A DNA stretch of 41,326 nucleotides from an uncultured Lewinella sp. (GTDB taxonomy: Bacteria > Bacteroidota > Bacteroidia > Chitinophagales > Saprospiraceae). The notes beneath the pieces were generated by a model that ran no database searches, was not told the origin of the DNA, and saw only the letters and a list, made by a program, of their open reading frames with translations. Both the position numbers and the translations under genes were made by a program. The stretch spans positions 1 to 41,326 of the forward strand of contig CALMYQ010000110.1 in the NCBI GenBank assembly GCA_937873655.1. Reading direction: 5' to 3'. Shown in pieces: positions 17,533 to 25,744 of this stretch (positions are counted from its first letter, which is position 1; each line of letters begins with the position of its first letter).

Positions 17533-17937
17533 ATGGAAAAGAAGATCATTTTTGGAACCTTGGGCGGCACGGTCGCCGGAATGATTGTAGCAGGTGTGAT
17601 TTTCATGGGCCTGCTGGGCGGAATGACGGAACAATGGATGAAGGACTACGCCTCCTGCCTGAAAGAAATGAACTTTGCCGCCGGCATAGCCGGTAGCCTG
17701 GTGCTGTCTTTTTTTACGGCGGTAGTGCTGCATAAATTCGGCGTAAGCACGTTTAAAGGCGGGGCAATAGCCGGTACCTGGATCACTTTCCTGATCGTGC
17801 TTTGGTTCGCCATCTGGAATGCATCCACCTTTACCGCCTATACCTGGGAGTGGTTGCCTATCGACGTGATCGGCAATACTCTTTCGGGAGCGGTGGGCGG
17901 CGGTGTGATCGGTTGGATTTTCGGGAAGGTGAAATGA
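17533..17937 (+). CDS. Small integral membrane protein, four predicted helices
   Basis: 134 aa. Hydrophobic helices at about 5-28, 46-66, 75-96 and 107-131, with Gly-rich faces (GGTVAGMIVAGVIFMGLLGG; GAVGGGVIGWIFG). The first loop contains a charged helix (TEQWMKDYASCLKEMN). I do not recognise a characterised family; similar short four-helix proteins are common in Bacteroidota. It lies 37 bp after the cytochrome c gene and before a terminator-like hairpin, so it may be the last gene of that transcript. Confidence 0.75.
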   Translation: MEKKIIFGTLGGTVAGMIVAGVIFMGLLGGMTEQWMKDYASCLKEMNFAAGIAGSLVLSFFTAVVLHKFGVSTFKGGAIAGTWITFLIVLWFAIWNASTFTAYTWEWLPIDVIGNTLSGAVGGGVIGWIFGKVK

Positions 17938-17959
17938 TCCGAAAATTCCAGTTACCGGC

Positions 17960-17994
17960 CGGCAGTTGGCAGATATTTGGTCTGTCAGCTGCCG
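17960..17994. terminator. Long hairpin between convergent genes, bidirectional terminator candidate
   Basis: Arms 17960-17973 and 17981-17994 pair over 14 bp with two G-T wobbles around a 7-nt loop (TATTTGG). It lies between the stop of the membrane-protein gene (17937) and the stop of the convergent giant gene (18021). The T-runs beyond it are weak, so efficiency is uncertain. Confidence 0.6.
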
Positions 17995-18020
17995 ACCCGT
18001 ATTTATTCGTTTCTTGGGTG

Positions 18021-21000
18021 CTACTGCTTCACCCATTTTAACACACCCACCGTTCTGCCTTCAACCGCCAAGTGAACAAAGTACAAACCGGCCGGCAAGT
18101 TTCCGGCTTCTACCCGTTGCTGCATCCTGCCGATCTCAGCCCGCCGTTCTGCTACAACCTGCCCGGTTAGGCCGATAATGCGGATGGTTGTAGCCGGGGA
18201 AGCCGCCTGCGCCAATTCCAGTGTGAACGATCCGGCTGACGGATTTGGGTAGAGCCGCATGGACCGCGGTTTTCCGGGCCCGTTCAAGCCCACCAACATG
18301 CCGTCCAGGCAGAAATAATCCAGATCGATGACGGTGCGGGTATCCTCGCCTTGTTCGTCGCCCAGGTCATTGGTCACAAATATGGCCGGGCGGATCATCA
18401 CGCCCGATCCGTTGCCGCAAAGTTCGGCCGGCGCCCAGGTGCTGATGTCGTATGGGATCACCACGTCAAATTCTTCCGAAGTGTCGGACGGCGGTAGTTC
18501 AATACGGGCCACCAGGAAACAATTTTCGCTTGAACACGCCCCGAACGTGTAATCGTCACCGGTGAAAAACTGGATGTTCAGGGTGCTTCGTAGCCCTTGT
18601 TCCTTGATGCCGCAGCGGAGCGATATCGTGCCGGTTGTTTTTTGCAGGCAGATCGCTTCCTGCGTACTCAGTACATCGGCGTTGTCGAAGTTGCCGGTCA
18701 GGCGTACCTTCTTTTTGCCGCCATTGACGTTGATGTGCGGGTCGCCCCAGACCCTGGTCCAGCCTGCGGACATACCCTCCATGCCCAGGCTGCCGGCTAC
18801 GGCGCCCTCCTCGAAGTCTGGATTGGGAAGAAGGGAGTTTTCGCAGACGGTCCGGGTCAGACAAGTCACGGTGACGATCTGGTTCTTTGCGGAAGATTCG
18901 CAGAGGCTGCCGTCAGCCCGCTTTCGGGTAACGGTCATATAGACGGTGTAGGTTCCTCCGGTGGGGAAGGTATGACAGAACGTCTGGTTGCCGGTGCTGG
19001 TGCCCACCGCAGTGCCTAGCGGGTCGTCCACAAACCATTCTACTTCGTCGCAATCGCTGAGCGCCAGCGGTGTGAAACAAACCTTGCAGGAATTAGCAGC
19101 ATAGGCCGTTGCAAAGCCCTGGTTGACATCGCTGTTCAGATCGGCCAGATCACAAGGGCAGGTTTCCATACAGCCTTCTTCAACCATGAATTGGATGTTG
19201 CACGTACAACTGTCGGCGCCGCAATGCCCCGATATGATCAGGGTGTAAACGCCGGATTGCGAAAAAACAGAAGAGGGGAGATTGAAGCCGAACCAGGGGT
19301 CGGCCGAGGCTGTATCACTGGCGATGAGGTTGTTGTCCGGGCCATAAAGACTCCAATCCAAATCCGCTGAGGATGTACAACTGTCGCCTGCACACATGAA
19401 ACTGCCGGTCAGGGTAAACCCGACACCCGGCGCCGGGCAGCCGATGTTCAGCGGCGGGCCGCCGCACAGTACGGGCCGGCTCATGGCCCCCTGCGGGCCT
19501 CGAATGAACATGTCGGAGAAGGCGCCGCAAATGCAGGTGTCAGCCGGAACACAGGTTCCCAGTTTCAACAGGTAAGCATCATTTGCTGCGTTAGCGGTTA
19601 AATTATAGGAGCCCGGACCCGGGTCAAAATCGGTGGTTCCGATAAAACTGCCTGTACAAAATATAGACCCGCTGTTGTCCACAAATACACCTTCGCTTCT
19701 CGATTGTGCGATCTGTTTTACCCAGACAAAATTCCCGCCGTTGTCCAGTTTTTGAATAAAGGTGGCGTTCCCTGGATTTGAGCTGAACAGAGACACCCCT
19801 GACCCCGGATCAAAATCAACTGTTCCATTGGCAAAACCGGCGGAATAAACGTTTCCTTGCGCATCAACGGCAGCCGACCGCACCCAAATGGTGGCTCCTG
19901 CAGCGCCAACTTGTTTGCTCCAAAAATGGGCCCCCGTCGAGGATAACTTGGTTACCACTATATCCAAAACACCGATCGGCGTGAGAATAACCGAACCTGG
20001 GCCGGGGTCCATATCAAAGGGGCCTCCATCAAATAAGCAAGCCAGGAACACGCTTCCCTGTACATCAACCGCGATGGAAGAAACAAGGGTTATGGTACTG
20101 AAGGTGCTCGTCAAATTTGGAAAAGCATCTGTCCACAGGAAGTTACCTGAGGCATCCAGCTTGGTGACAAATAAATCGCCACCGGCAGAACCGGTCAGGT
20201 TGTAAGTTCCCGGGCCCGGATCAAAATCCACCGTCCCGCTGAAACGACCAGCCAGGTAAAGATTGCCGGATTGGTCAGCATGAAACGCCGTCAGAAAAGC
20301 AGAAGAGCCGGGCGTACCGTCACTGAGTTTTTTTGCCCACACCAAGGCGCCCGATGGAGTGTACCGTGCCACAAAGCAGTCGAGCGAGCTAAAAACCAGC
20401 GGAGCGACTCCGGGGCCCGGATCAAAATCTATTGTGCTTCCTTGGGTATAACCCGCGATTAGCAGATCGCCTGAGGGGTCCAGTTCGGGGAAAAGGTTAA
20501 TACCGACACCTGTTAACTGGAAGGCCCAGAGGAAAGCGCCCGAGGGATCCAGTTTTAATATAAATCCGTCTCTGCTTCCGGTTGAAGTGAGGGTATATAC
20601 GTTCGATCCGGGATCAAAATCTGCTGTTCCGGAGAAACCGCCGGCCACATATATATTCCCAAGGGCATCCGTTTTGACGCCGTGTAATTCCAATTCTGTA
20701 AAACCGGGAATGTCAACCGTCCACAACAAGGCCCCTGAAGGAGCAAATCTGGAAACAAAAAGATTGAATAACAATGAAGCGCCGGATGTACTGGAAGTGC
20801 CTACAATAACCGGATTCCCCGTCGCATCCGCAGTGGTTGCAAAGCCGGACCAATAGTTTGAATTTGCGCCAACCTGACTGGCCCATTCCAGGCAGCAATT
20901 GTCGGAGGAAGCCGAACATGCCACGGTCACGGTAAAAGAGCAGGAAGCCGGATTGCCGCCCATGTCAGTGGCTGTGTACGTCACTGTTGATGCACCCGCT

Positions 21001-24000
21001 GAGAATAGGGAGCCGCTTGCATCATCCACACCTGCGCCGTTGGTAGCCCCCGAAACGGTATAATCCAGCATCAGCATCACACAATTATCGGAAAGGTTGG
21101 GGGTGAGGTTGTTGGCTATGGCGGTGCAGGCTCCATCCGCGTTCAACACACCCGTGACGGTCTGGTTGGGCGGACAAGTGATCATCGGCGGTTCCTGGTC
21201 TTCCACCGTCAGGGTGAAGGTGCATTTGGCCTGGGTCAGCAGGTAATCCCGGATGGTCAGCACGGCCTGCGGCATCTGGAAGGAACAGGCATCGGTCAGG
21301 GTGATCGTGATGGTTTCGTCGCCCTCCAGCACGCCTTCATTCAGGATGGTCACCGGCAGAATAAAACCTCCCTGACCCGCCGGGATGACAATACTGGTGG
21401 GAATGGCCACGTAATCGATACCTGGCGTGGCCGTCCCGCCGACCGTGAAATTTACCGTTAGCGGGGCGTTGAGGTCCGGCCCCAACACGTCGAAAACCAG
21501 ATCAACGGTCCCGCAATCCTCGTAAACGGTGTGCAGGGTTGGGTCGCCGTTCACCACCCAGGTGACCGAGGCTTCGCCGCCCGCGTCAAACGAACCGGCA
21601 TTCAGGAAAACCGCCGAATCGCTGAGCCCGTCACCCACGTCGGCAATCGCGATCTTGATATGGTAGGTCTGGCCGGGGATGACATTGGCCATAGCGGTGA
21701 ATTTGCGGGTAAAACCATCGTATTGCAGCTCATTCACTGTGGGGCCGGTTGCCGCCGACTGTCCGCATAAATTGGCGCTGCCGGCCGGTTGGTTGTTGAC
21801 GTAAAATCCGCTGGTGGAAATGTGGTTCACCGTACCGATCCCGACCGGTGTGGTGGTCGAGGGTATCACCGCGATATTCTGCTTTCCTCCCGGGATTCCG
21901 GGGCCCGAAATAAAGATGCCGAAGACATCGTGGAGGGTATTGGCGGCCAGTTCGCAGTATTCCTCCGAAGCGAAAACATAATTCAGGGTAAGGATACCGG
22001 CGGTCGGGATAAAATCGAATTCCAGGCCGGCTATATCGAATTGAGTGCCCGCGGTGAGGGTGGCCAGATCGGGATCCGGGGTGCTGCTGCCCCCCATATA
22101 GATGCCCTTGGTGTCGCTGTCGTTGGGGCCGACGGCCAGGATGGCGGGGCCCGTGGCCAGGATGACCCCGGATGGAAAGCCTACATTGGTGAATCCGTTG
22201 GTGAACGTCCCTAATTGACTGGGTTCGCCCCGGGAGGTGATGTTGGAGACATCAAAACAATTGCCGCCGATGAGCCCCTCCTGAACCAGCACTTGGGGCG
22301 AAATACCGGGTTGCACATCCAGCGTGGTCAATAAACCGGCCGGCCCGCCGGTCGGCTCTCCGTCCGTTCCTTCCCAACGATTGGCTTCGCAGGGCGCTTC
22401 ACACAACAACGATCCCACATCGACGCATCCGTCGTCCGCAATGCAGCAGATGGTATTGTCGCCTTTTGGGAATTTGGTCTGGGGCGTGATCAGCACCAGC
22501 CCCGATTCCGTCACCAGGTAACAGGTCACCGTCGGGTTGGGGTTGCAATTGTCGGTAGCCGTCGGCATTGGTATGTTCCCGGTGAAATAACATTGCCCGG
22601 GGTCGGTGCCGACCGTCAGATCGGGCGGGCAGTTGATCATCGGCGGTTCGAGGTCCTTCACGGTGATGAGCTGGATGCAGGAGGCTTCATTCCCGCAACT
22701 GTCCGCAACCGTCCAGGTGCGTTGTAGGACGCCGTCGCAGGGAAGAGCGCCCAGGGTGATGTCCGAATAGGTGATCAACGGAACCGAAGTGCAATTATCG
22801 GTGGCGGTTGCCGTTCCTGTGAATTGCGGGGCGATATCGGTATCGCAGCTTTTCTGCACATCAGGGGGGCATATGATCTGCGGGGGCGTCGTCTCCAGGG
22901 TCTGAACACTGGTGGTGCAGGCGCCGACGTTACCGCACCAGTCGGTAACCGTAAGGGTAACGGGAAAATCGCCGCAGCCGGTCAAAACGCTCGGGCTGAC
23001 GGTCATGGATTCGATCCGGCAGTTGTCGGTGGAGCCGCCGTCGATCATGACGGGGGTCAGGGTTGCGGTGCAATCCGGATCCAGGGTCACCCCGAATCCG
23101 GGCGCACAAACCGCCTGGGGCGGAATGTTCTCGGAAACCTGGATGGTTTGCGTCGCAGTCGACATGGAGCCGTCTGCGCAGGTGACGGTCACACAGAAAG
23201 TATGCGCTCCACAGGGCAGTTGCAGGTCGAGATCAGGGGTCGATTCCCCGCTGCACCACTGGTAACTGAAGGGTTGCAGGCCGGTACTGGTGCTGATGAC
23301 CTGGACGTGGCCGCAATTGTCGATATAATTGACATCAAAAGAAGCCGTGCACGGTTCGCTGCAGGCATTTGCCTGTTGCCAGGTTCGGAAACTGCCGGTC
23401 AGATTGTTACCTGCGGGGACATCGTAGAAATTGATGTCCGGCAGGAGCGGTCCGTTATACAGCGGGTTTACAACCTGGATCTGGTCGTCCCCGTCTATGG
23501 TCATACAGGTGCTCAGGTCCAGGTCGCTGACGGAAATAAAAGCGCAAAACTGACCGAAGCCGCCCGAAGCAGGCATTCTGCCGTCAGTAAACGCGAGTTG
23601 GCTGGGGGATAAAAACGAAGTAGTCCCTCCGGTAAATTCGAGTATATTATTGTCCAGCCATTTTGCCCATACGAGGTCGGGGGTGCCGCCGTTTGCGGAG
23701 ATCCGGTAGTGGCAAGGTTGGTAATGTCCAGAACTGACCCGGGCGCCGGTCACGTAAATATCCCCGTTCAAGCCCTGCCAGACCTGGCTGACATCGGTCA
23801 TGTTTTGGATGGTAACTTCCCAGAGATTGATCATGTCAGCGTCGAATTTCACCAGGTGGACTTTTTCGTTCTGCAAGTCCACGCCAACGCCAAAAAAGCC
23901 GCCGTCGCTTGCCGGTGCAATATCCCGGAAAGTAAAGAGGCCTTCCGGCGTAAGACCATTCAACGGGGCGCCCGTATTGTCGATACGCATGACCAACCCC

Positions 24001-24662
24001 TGCAGGTCGAAATTGACGGCGATGAGCAAATTTCCGTTCGGCAAGGCTTCCAGGTCGTGCGGCAACTTGCTCCCGCTAAAGAAGATGGGGCCGGTAAATA
24101 TTTTTTTCCAATTGAAGGTTCCGCTTTCGTTCAGGTTCAACAGGACCATATCCGTATTCAAGGTCATGAAGTCGGTTTGCGTTCCCAGGACGTAGTAGGG
24201 GAAAGCAGCGTTTTGCGGTACAGGATTTCGAACGATGCGCAGGAAAGCGTCCTTTTGCGGCAAATCGTAGTCGCGTACCCAGGAAAAAGCGCCCGTTGGC
24301 GTCACGAGGCCCATAATGCCCTTGGTCGACTGGTCGTCGGGCAGCGAATGACCCACGACCAGCAGGTTGCCGTTGGGGGTCAGGACGGCGTCGTTCCATT
24401 GGGAGGCGATATTCAGGCTCAGGGTCCAGGCCAATTCACCCGTGGCGTTCAGCCGGGTAACGGTGGCACGGCCAGGTTGTCCATCCGTCATTTCACCGTT
24501 GCCCAGTACATAATAGTTGGCGCCGCTTTGCACGACCTTGGAGAAGGACTCGTCGAGGGCGGTGCCGAAAACGCGCTGGAACTGGGCACGGCCCGGTGTG
24601 GCAAAGAAGACGAAAGCCAGCGATAGGGCAGCAATCGTGAAAAGACAAGGCGAGCTTTTCAT
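18021..24662 (-). CDS. Giant secreted multidomain protein: HYR, choice-of-anchor L, Calx-beta, DFDPG repeats, T9SS sorting domain
   Basis: 2213 aa from the ATG at 24662, which begins a signal peptide (MKSSPCLFTIAALSLAFVFFATPGRAQ); the frame extends 30 codons further without signal character. Domains in order: beta-propeller-like N-terminal half (about 25-430), a PKD/SprB-like module (about 437-500), three HYR modules (510-755, starting PPQAVCAPG, PPQIICPPD and PPMINCPPD), a choice-of-anchor L domain (777-1030, with YVFASEEYCEL), Calx-beta (1044-1144), a fourth HYR (about 1154-1244), and six SBBP-like repeats marked by DFDPGPG (one is DMDPG) at 1254-1700. Then come a Cys-rich region, a PKD-like module, a carbohydrate-binding-like beta domain (1937-2120) and a T9SS sorting domain (LYPNPSAGSFTLEL ... 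LPAGLYFVHL). Probably a surface adhesin or matrix protein. No catalytic motif was seen. Confidence 0.92.
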   Translation of the reverse strand: MKSSPCLFTIAALSLAFVFFATPGRAQFQRVFGTALDESFSKVVQSGANYYVLGNGEMTDGQPGRATVTRLNATGELAWTLSLNIASQWNDAVLTPNGNLLVVGHSLPDDQSTKGIMGLVTPTGAFSWVRDYDLPQKDAFLRIVRNPVPQNAAFPYYVLGTQTDFMTLNTDMVLLNLNESGTFNWKKIFTGPIFFSGSKLPHDLEALPNGNLLIAVNFDLQGLVMRIDNTGAPLNGLTPEGLFTFRDIAPASDGGFFGVGVDLQNEKVHLVKFDADMINLWEVTIQNMTDVSQVWQGLNGDIYVTGARVSSGHYQPCHYRISANGGTPDLVWAKWLDNNILEFTGGTTSFLSPSQLAFTDGRMPASGGFGQFCAFISVSDLDLSTCMTIDGDDQIQVVNPLYNGPLLPDINFYDVPAGNNLTGSFRTWQQANACSEPCTASFDVNYIDNCGHVQVISTSTGLQPFSYQWCSGESTPDLDLQLPCGAHTFCVTVTCADGSMSTATQTIQVSENIPPQAVCAPGFGVTLDPDCTATLTPVMIDGGSTDNCRIESMTVSPSVLTGCGDFPVTLTVTDWCGNVGACTTSVQTLETTPPQIICPPDVQKSCDTDIAPQFTGTATATDNCTSVPLITYSDITLGALPCDGVLQRTWTVADSCGNEASCIQLITVKDLEPPMINCPPDLTVGTDPGQCYFTGNIPMPTATDNCNPNPTVTCYLVTESGLVLITPQTKFPKGDNTICCIADDGCVDVGSLLCEAPCEANRWEGTDGEPTGGPAGLLTTLDVQPGISPQVLVQEGLIGGNCFDVSNITSRGEPSQLGTFTNGFTNVGFPSGVILATGPAILAVGPNDSDTKGIYMGGSSTPDPDLATLTAGTQFDIAGLEFDFIPTAGILTLNYVFASEEYCELAANTLHDVFGIFISGPGIPGGKQNIAVIPSTTTPVGIGTVNHISTSGFYVNNQPAGSANLCGQSAATGPTVNELQYDGFTRKFTAMANVIPGQTYHIKIAIADVGDGLSDSAVFLNAGSFDAGGEASVTWVVNGDPTLHTVYEDCGTVDLVFDVLGPDLNAPLTVNFTVGGTATPGIDYVAIPTSIVIPAGQGGFILPVTILNEGVLEGDETITITLTDACSFQMPQAVLTIRDYLLTQAKCTFTLTVEDQEPPMITCPPNQTVTGVLNADGACTAIANNLTPNLSDNCVMLMLDYTVSGATNGAGVDDASGSLFSAGASTVTYTATDMGGNPASCSFTVTVACSASSDNCCLEWASQVGANSNYWSGFATTADATGNPVIVGTSSTSGASLLFNLFVSRFAPSGALLWTVDIPGFTELELHGVKTDALGNIYVAGGFSGTADFDPGSNVYTLTSTGSRDGFILKLDPSGAFLWAFQLTGVGINLFPELDPSGDLLIAGYTQGSTIDFDPGPGVAPLVFSSLDCFVARYTPSGALVWAKKLSDGTPGSSAFLTAFHADQSGNLYLAGRFSGTVDFDPGPGTYNLTGSAGGDLFVTKLDASGNFLWTDAFPNLTSTFSTITLVSSIAVDVQGSVFLACLFDGGPFDMDPGPGSVILTPIGVLDIVVTKLSSTGAHFWSKQVGAAGATIWVRSAAVDAQGNVYSAGFANGTVDFDPGSGVSLFSSNPGNATFIQKLDNGGNFVWVKQIAQSRSEGVFVDNSGSIFCTGSFIGTTDFDPGPGSYNLTANAANDAYLLKLGTCVPADTCICGAFSDMFIRGPQGAMSRPVLCGGPPLNIGCPAPGVGFTLTGSFMCAGDSCTSSADLDWSLYGPDNNLIASDTASADPWFGFNLPSSVFSQSGVYTLIISGHCGADSCTCNIQFMVEEGCMETCPCDLADLNSDVNQGFATAYAANSCKVCFTPLALSDCDEVEWFVDDPLGTAVGTSTGNQTFCHTFPTGGTYTVYMTVTRKRADGSLCESSAKNQIVTVTCLTRTVCENSLLPNPDFEEGAVAGSLGMEGMSAGWTRVWGDPHINVNGGKKKVRLTGNFDNADVLSTQEAICLQKTTGTISLRCGIKEQGLRSTLNIQFFTGDDYTFGACSSENCFLVARIELPPSDTSEEFDVVIPYDISTWAPAELCGNGSGVMIRPAIFVTNDLGDEQGEDTRTVIDLDYFCLDGMLVGLNGPGKPRSMRLYPNPSAGSFTLELAQAASPATTIRIIGLTGQVVAERRAEIGRMQQRVEAGNLPAGLYFVHLAVEGRTVGVLKWVKQ

Positions 24663-24997
24663 AAGAAAACGGTTTATTCGTTTGATGAACAAAACCACCC
24701 TGGAGGTCTTGAGGATAAAACCTGGAGGAAGGCAATTAAGATCACAAGCCAAAAGGGTACTAAACCGGCTAATCGAATTATGGACAGGACGAGTGCATTT
24801 CCAAAGATGGATTTTTCGCGCAGATAAGGCGCTCGGCCTTGTTTTGGGTGGACTGAAATCGCTGTGAATAGGTTTCGAGGGAAAGTAATTCTACTTTTAC
24901 TCCGAAAACTTGACAAATATACCTATTTGGTTGGGACTATTTTTATTTTGTTTTAGAAGAAACAATCTCGTACGATTGCTAATAGTACAAGCCGGTT
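24663..24997. other. A+T-rich intergenic region between giant gene and toxin gene
   Basis: No gene seen. Base composition falls clearly below that of the giant gene, as in the toxin-antitoxin pair that follows. A short inverted repeat (CAATC-TCGTAC-GATTG) is near 24963. On the minus strand TATATTTG at 24914-24921 matches the -7 element, but a TTG at the right distance is missing. Confidence 0.4.
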
Positions 24998-25381
24998 TTA
25001 CCAAATTACCTCGACTTGATAATTCTTGAATGCCTCATCGGACGTAATAATTTTCAGATCAAGCGCAATCGCTTGGGCAATGATGATACGATCGAAGGGA
25101 TCTTTGTGTGAATGAGGGAGGGATAGCAATTCGAAAATATGAGGAGGATGAATTCCTATAATATCGATTTTATCTATATGAAGTTGAGTAACGAAATCTT
25201 GAAGTGATTTGTCTAATTGAAGCTTACCGATACTTGTTTTAATCCCAATCTCCCAAATTGAAGCTATACTCGAATAAATCGGAATACCAGGATCTTCAAT
25301 TATCGTCCTTGCTTTGGGCTTTAATTGGGTATTGCCCTCAATAAACCAAATAAGGGCTTGTGTATCTACTAAATAGCTCAT
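24998..25381 (-). CDS. vapC: VapC-type PIN-domain ribonuclease toxin
   Basis: 127 aa, ATG at 25381. A PIN fold of the short-chain VapC/Sll0205-like type: D6 in LVDTQALIWF, E44 in ASIWEIGIK, D94 and D97 in KDPFDRIIIAQA and D115 in ITSDEAF form the acidic metal site. Such toxins cut tRNA or other RNA when free of their antitoxin. The start overlaps the antitoxin stop by four bases (ATGA), a typical translational coupling. The gene is A+T-rich compared with the large flanking genes, which suggests acquisition by transfer. All catalytic acids are present, so it is probably active. Confidence 0.92.
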   Translation of the reverse strand: MSYLVDTQALIWFIEGNTQLKPKARTIIEDPGIPIYSSIASIWEIGIKTSIGKLQLDKSLQDFVTQLHIDKIDIIGIHPPHIFELLSLPHSHKDPFDRIIIAQAIALDLKIITSDEAFKNYQVEVIW

Positions 25382-25608
25382 TCAGGCATATAGTCTTTGA
25401 ATGCTTCAAGGGGCTCATTGAAATCAGGCGCCATATATTTAACTAACCCTTTCATACTTCCGAATTGGCGCTTTTTTTTCTTCTCCTTTGAAGATTGAGG
25501 AGGAGTTGCAATAAGTTTTGAGACAACTTCCTTTAGTTCGAGGAGCGATTCGACAGGGAGTTGGTCTATTTCCCTGAATATTTGCAATTTTATTTCTGAA
25601 GTGCTCAT
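25378..25608 (-). CDS. VapB-type antitoxin (DUF2281-like)
   Basis: 76 aa. The N-terminal part (SEIKLQIFREIDQLPVESLLELKEVVSKLI) is a helical segment as in DUF2281-type antitoxins, then a lysine-rich linker (SSKEKKKKRQ), then FGSMKGLVKYMAPDFNEPLEAFKDYM, the C-terminal toxin-wrapping segment widely found beside PIN toxins. It overlaps the toxin start by ATGA. A TAAATTTG on the minus strand at 25661-25668 is a plausible -7 element. Family name is by resemblance; the role as antitoxin follows from position and the C-terminal motif. Confidence 0.85.
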   Translation of the reverse strand: MSTSEIKLQIFREIDQLPVESLLELKEVVSKLIATPPQSSKEKKKKRQFGSMKGLVKYMAPDFNEPLEAFKDYMPE

Positions 25609-25744
25609 TAATTGAATTATATTCTTTTAAACACAAGATTTTTTCAAAAGTTGCAAAGAACAAATTTAGAGAATTTCCTTGATTTGGAAGGGAGTAAAAT
25701 CATTTGACTAATCGTATGTGAATTGTCCCCGGACGAAGTATCCT

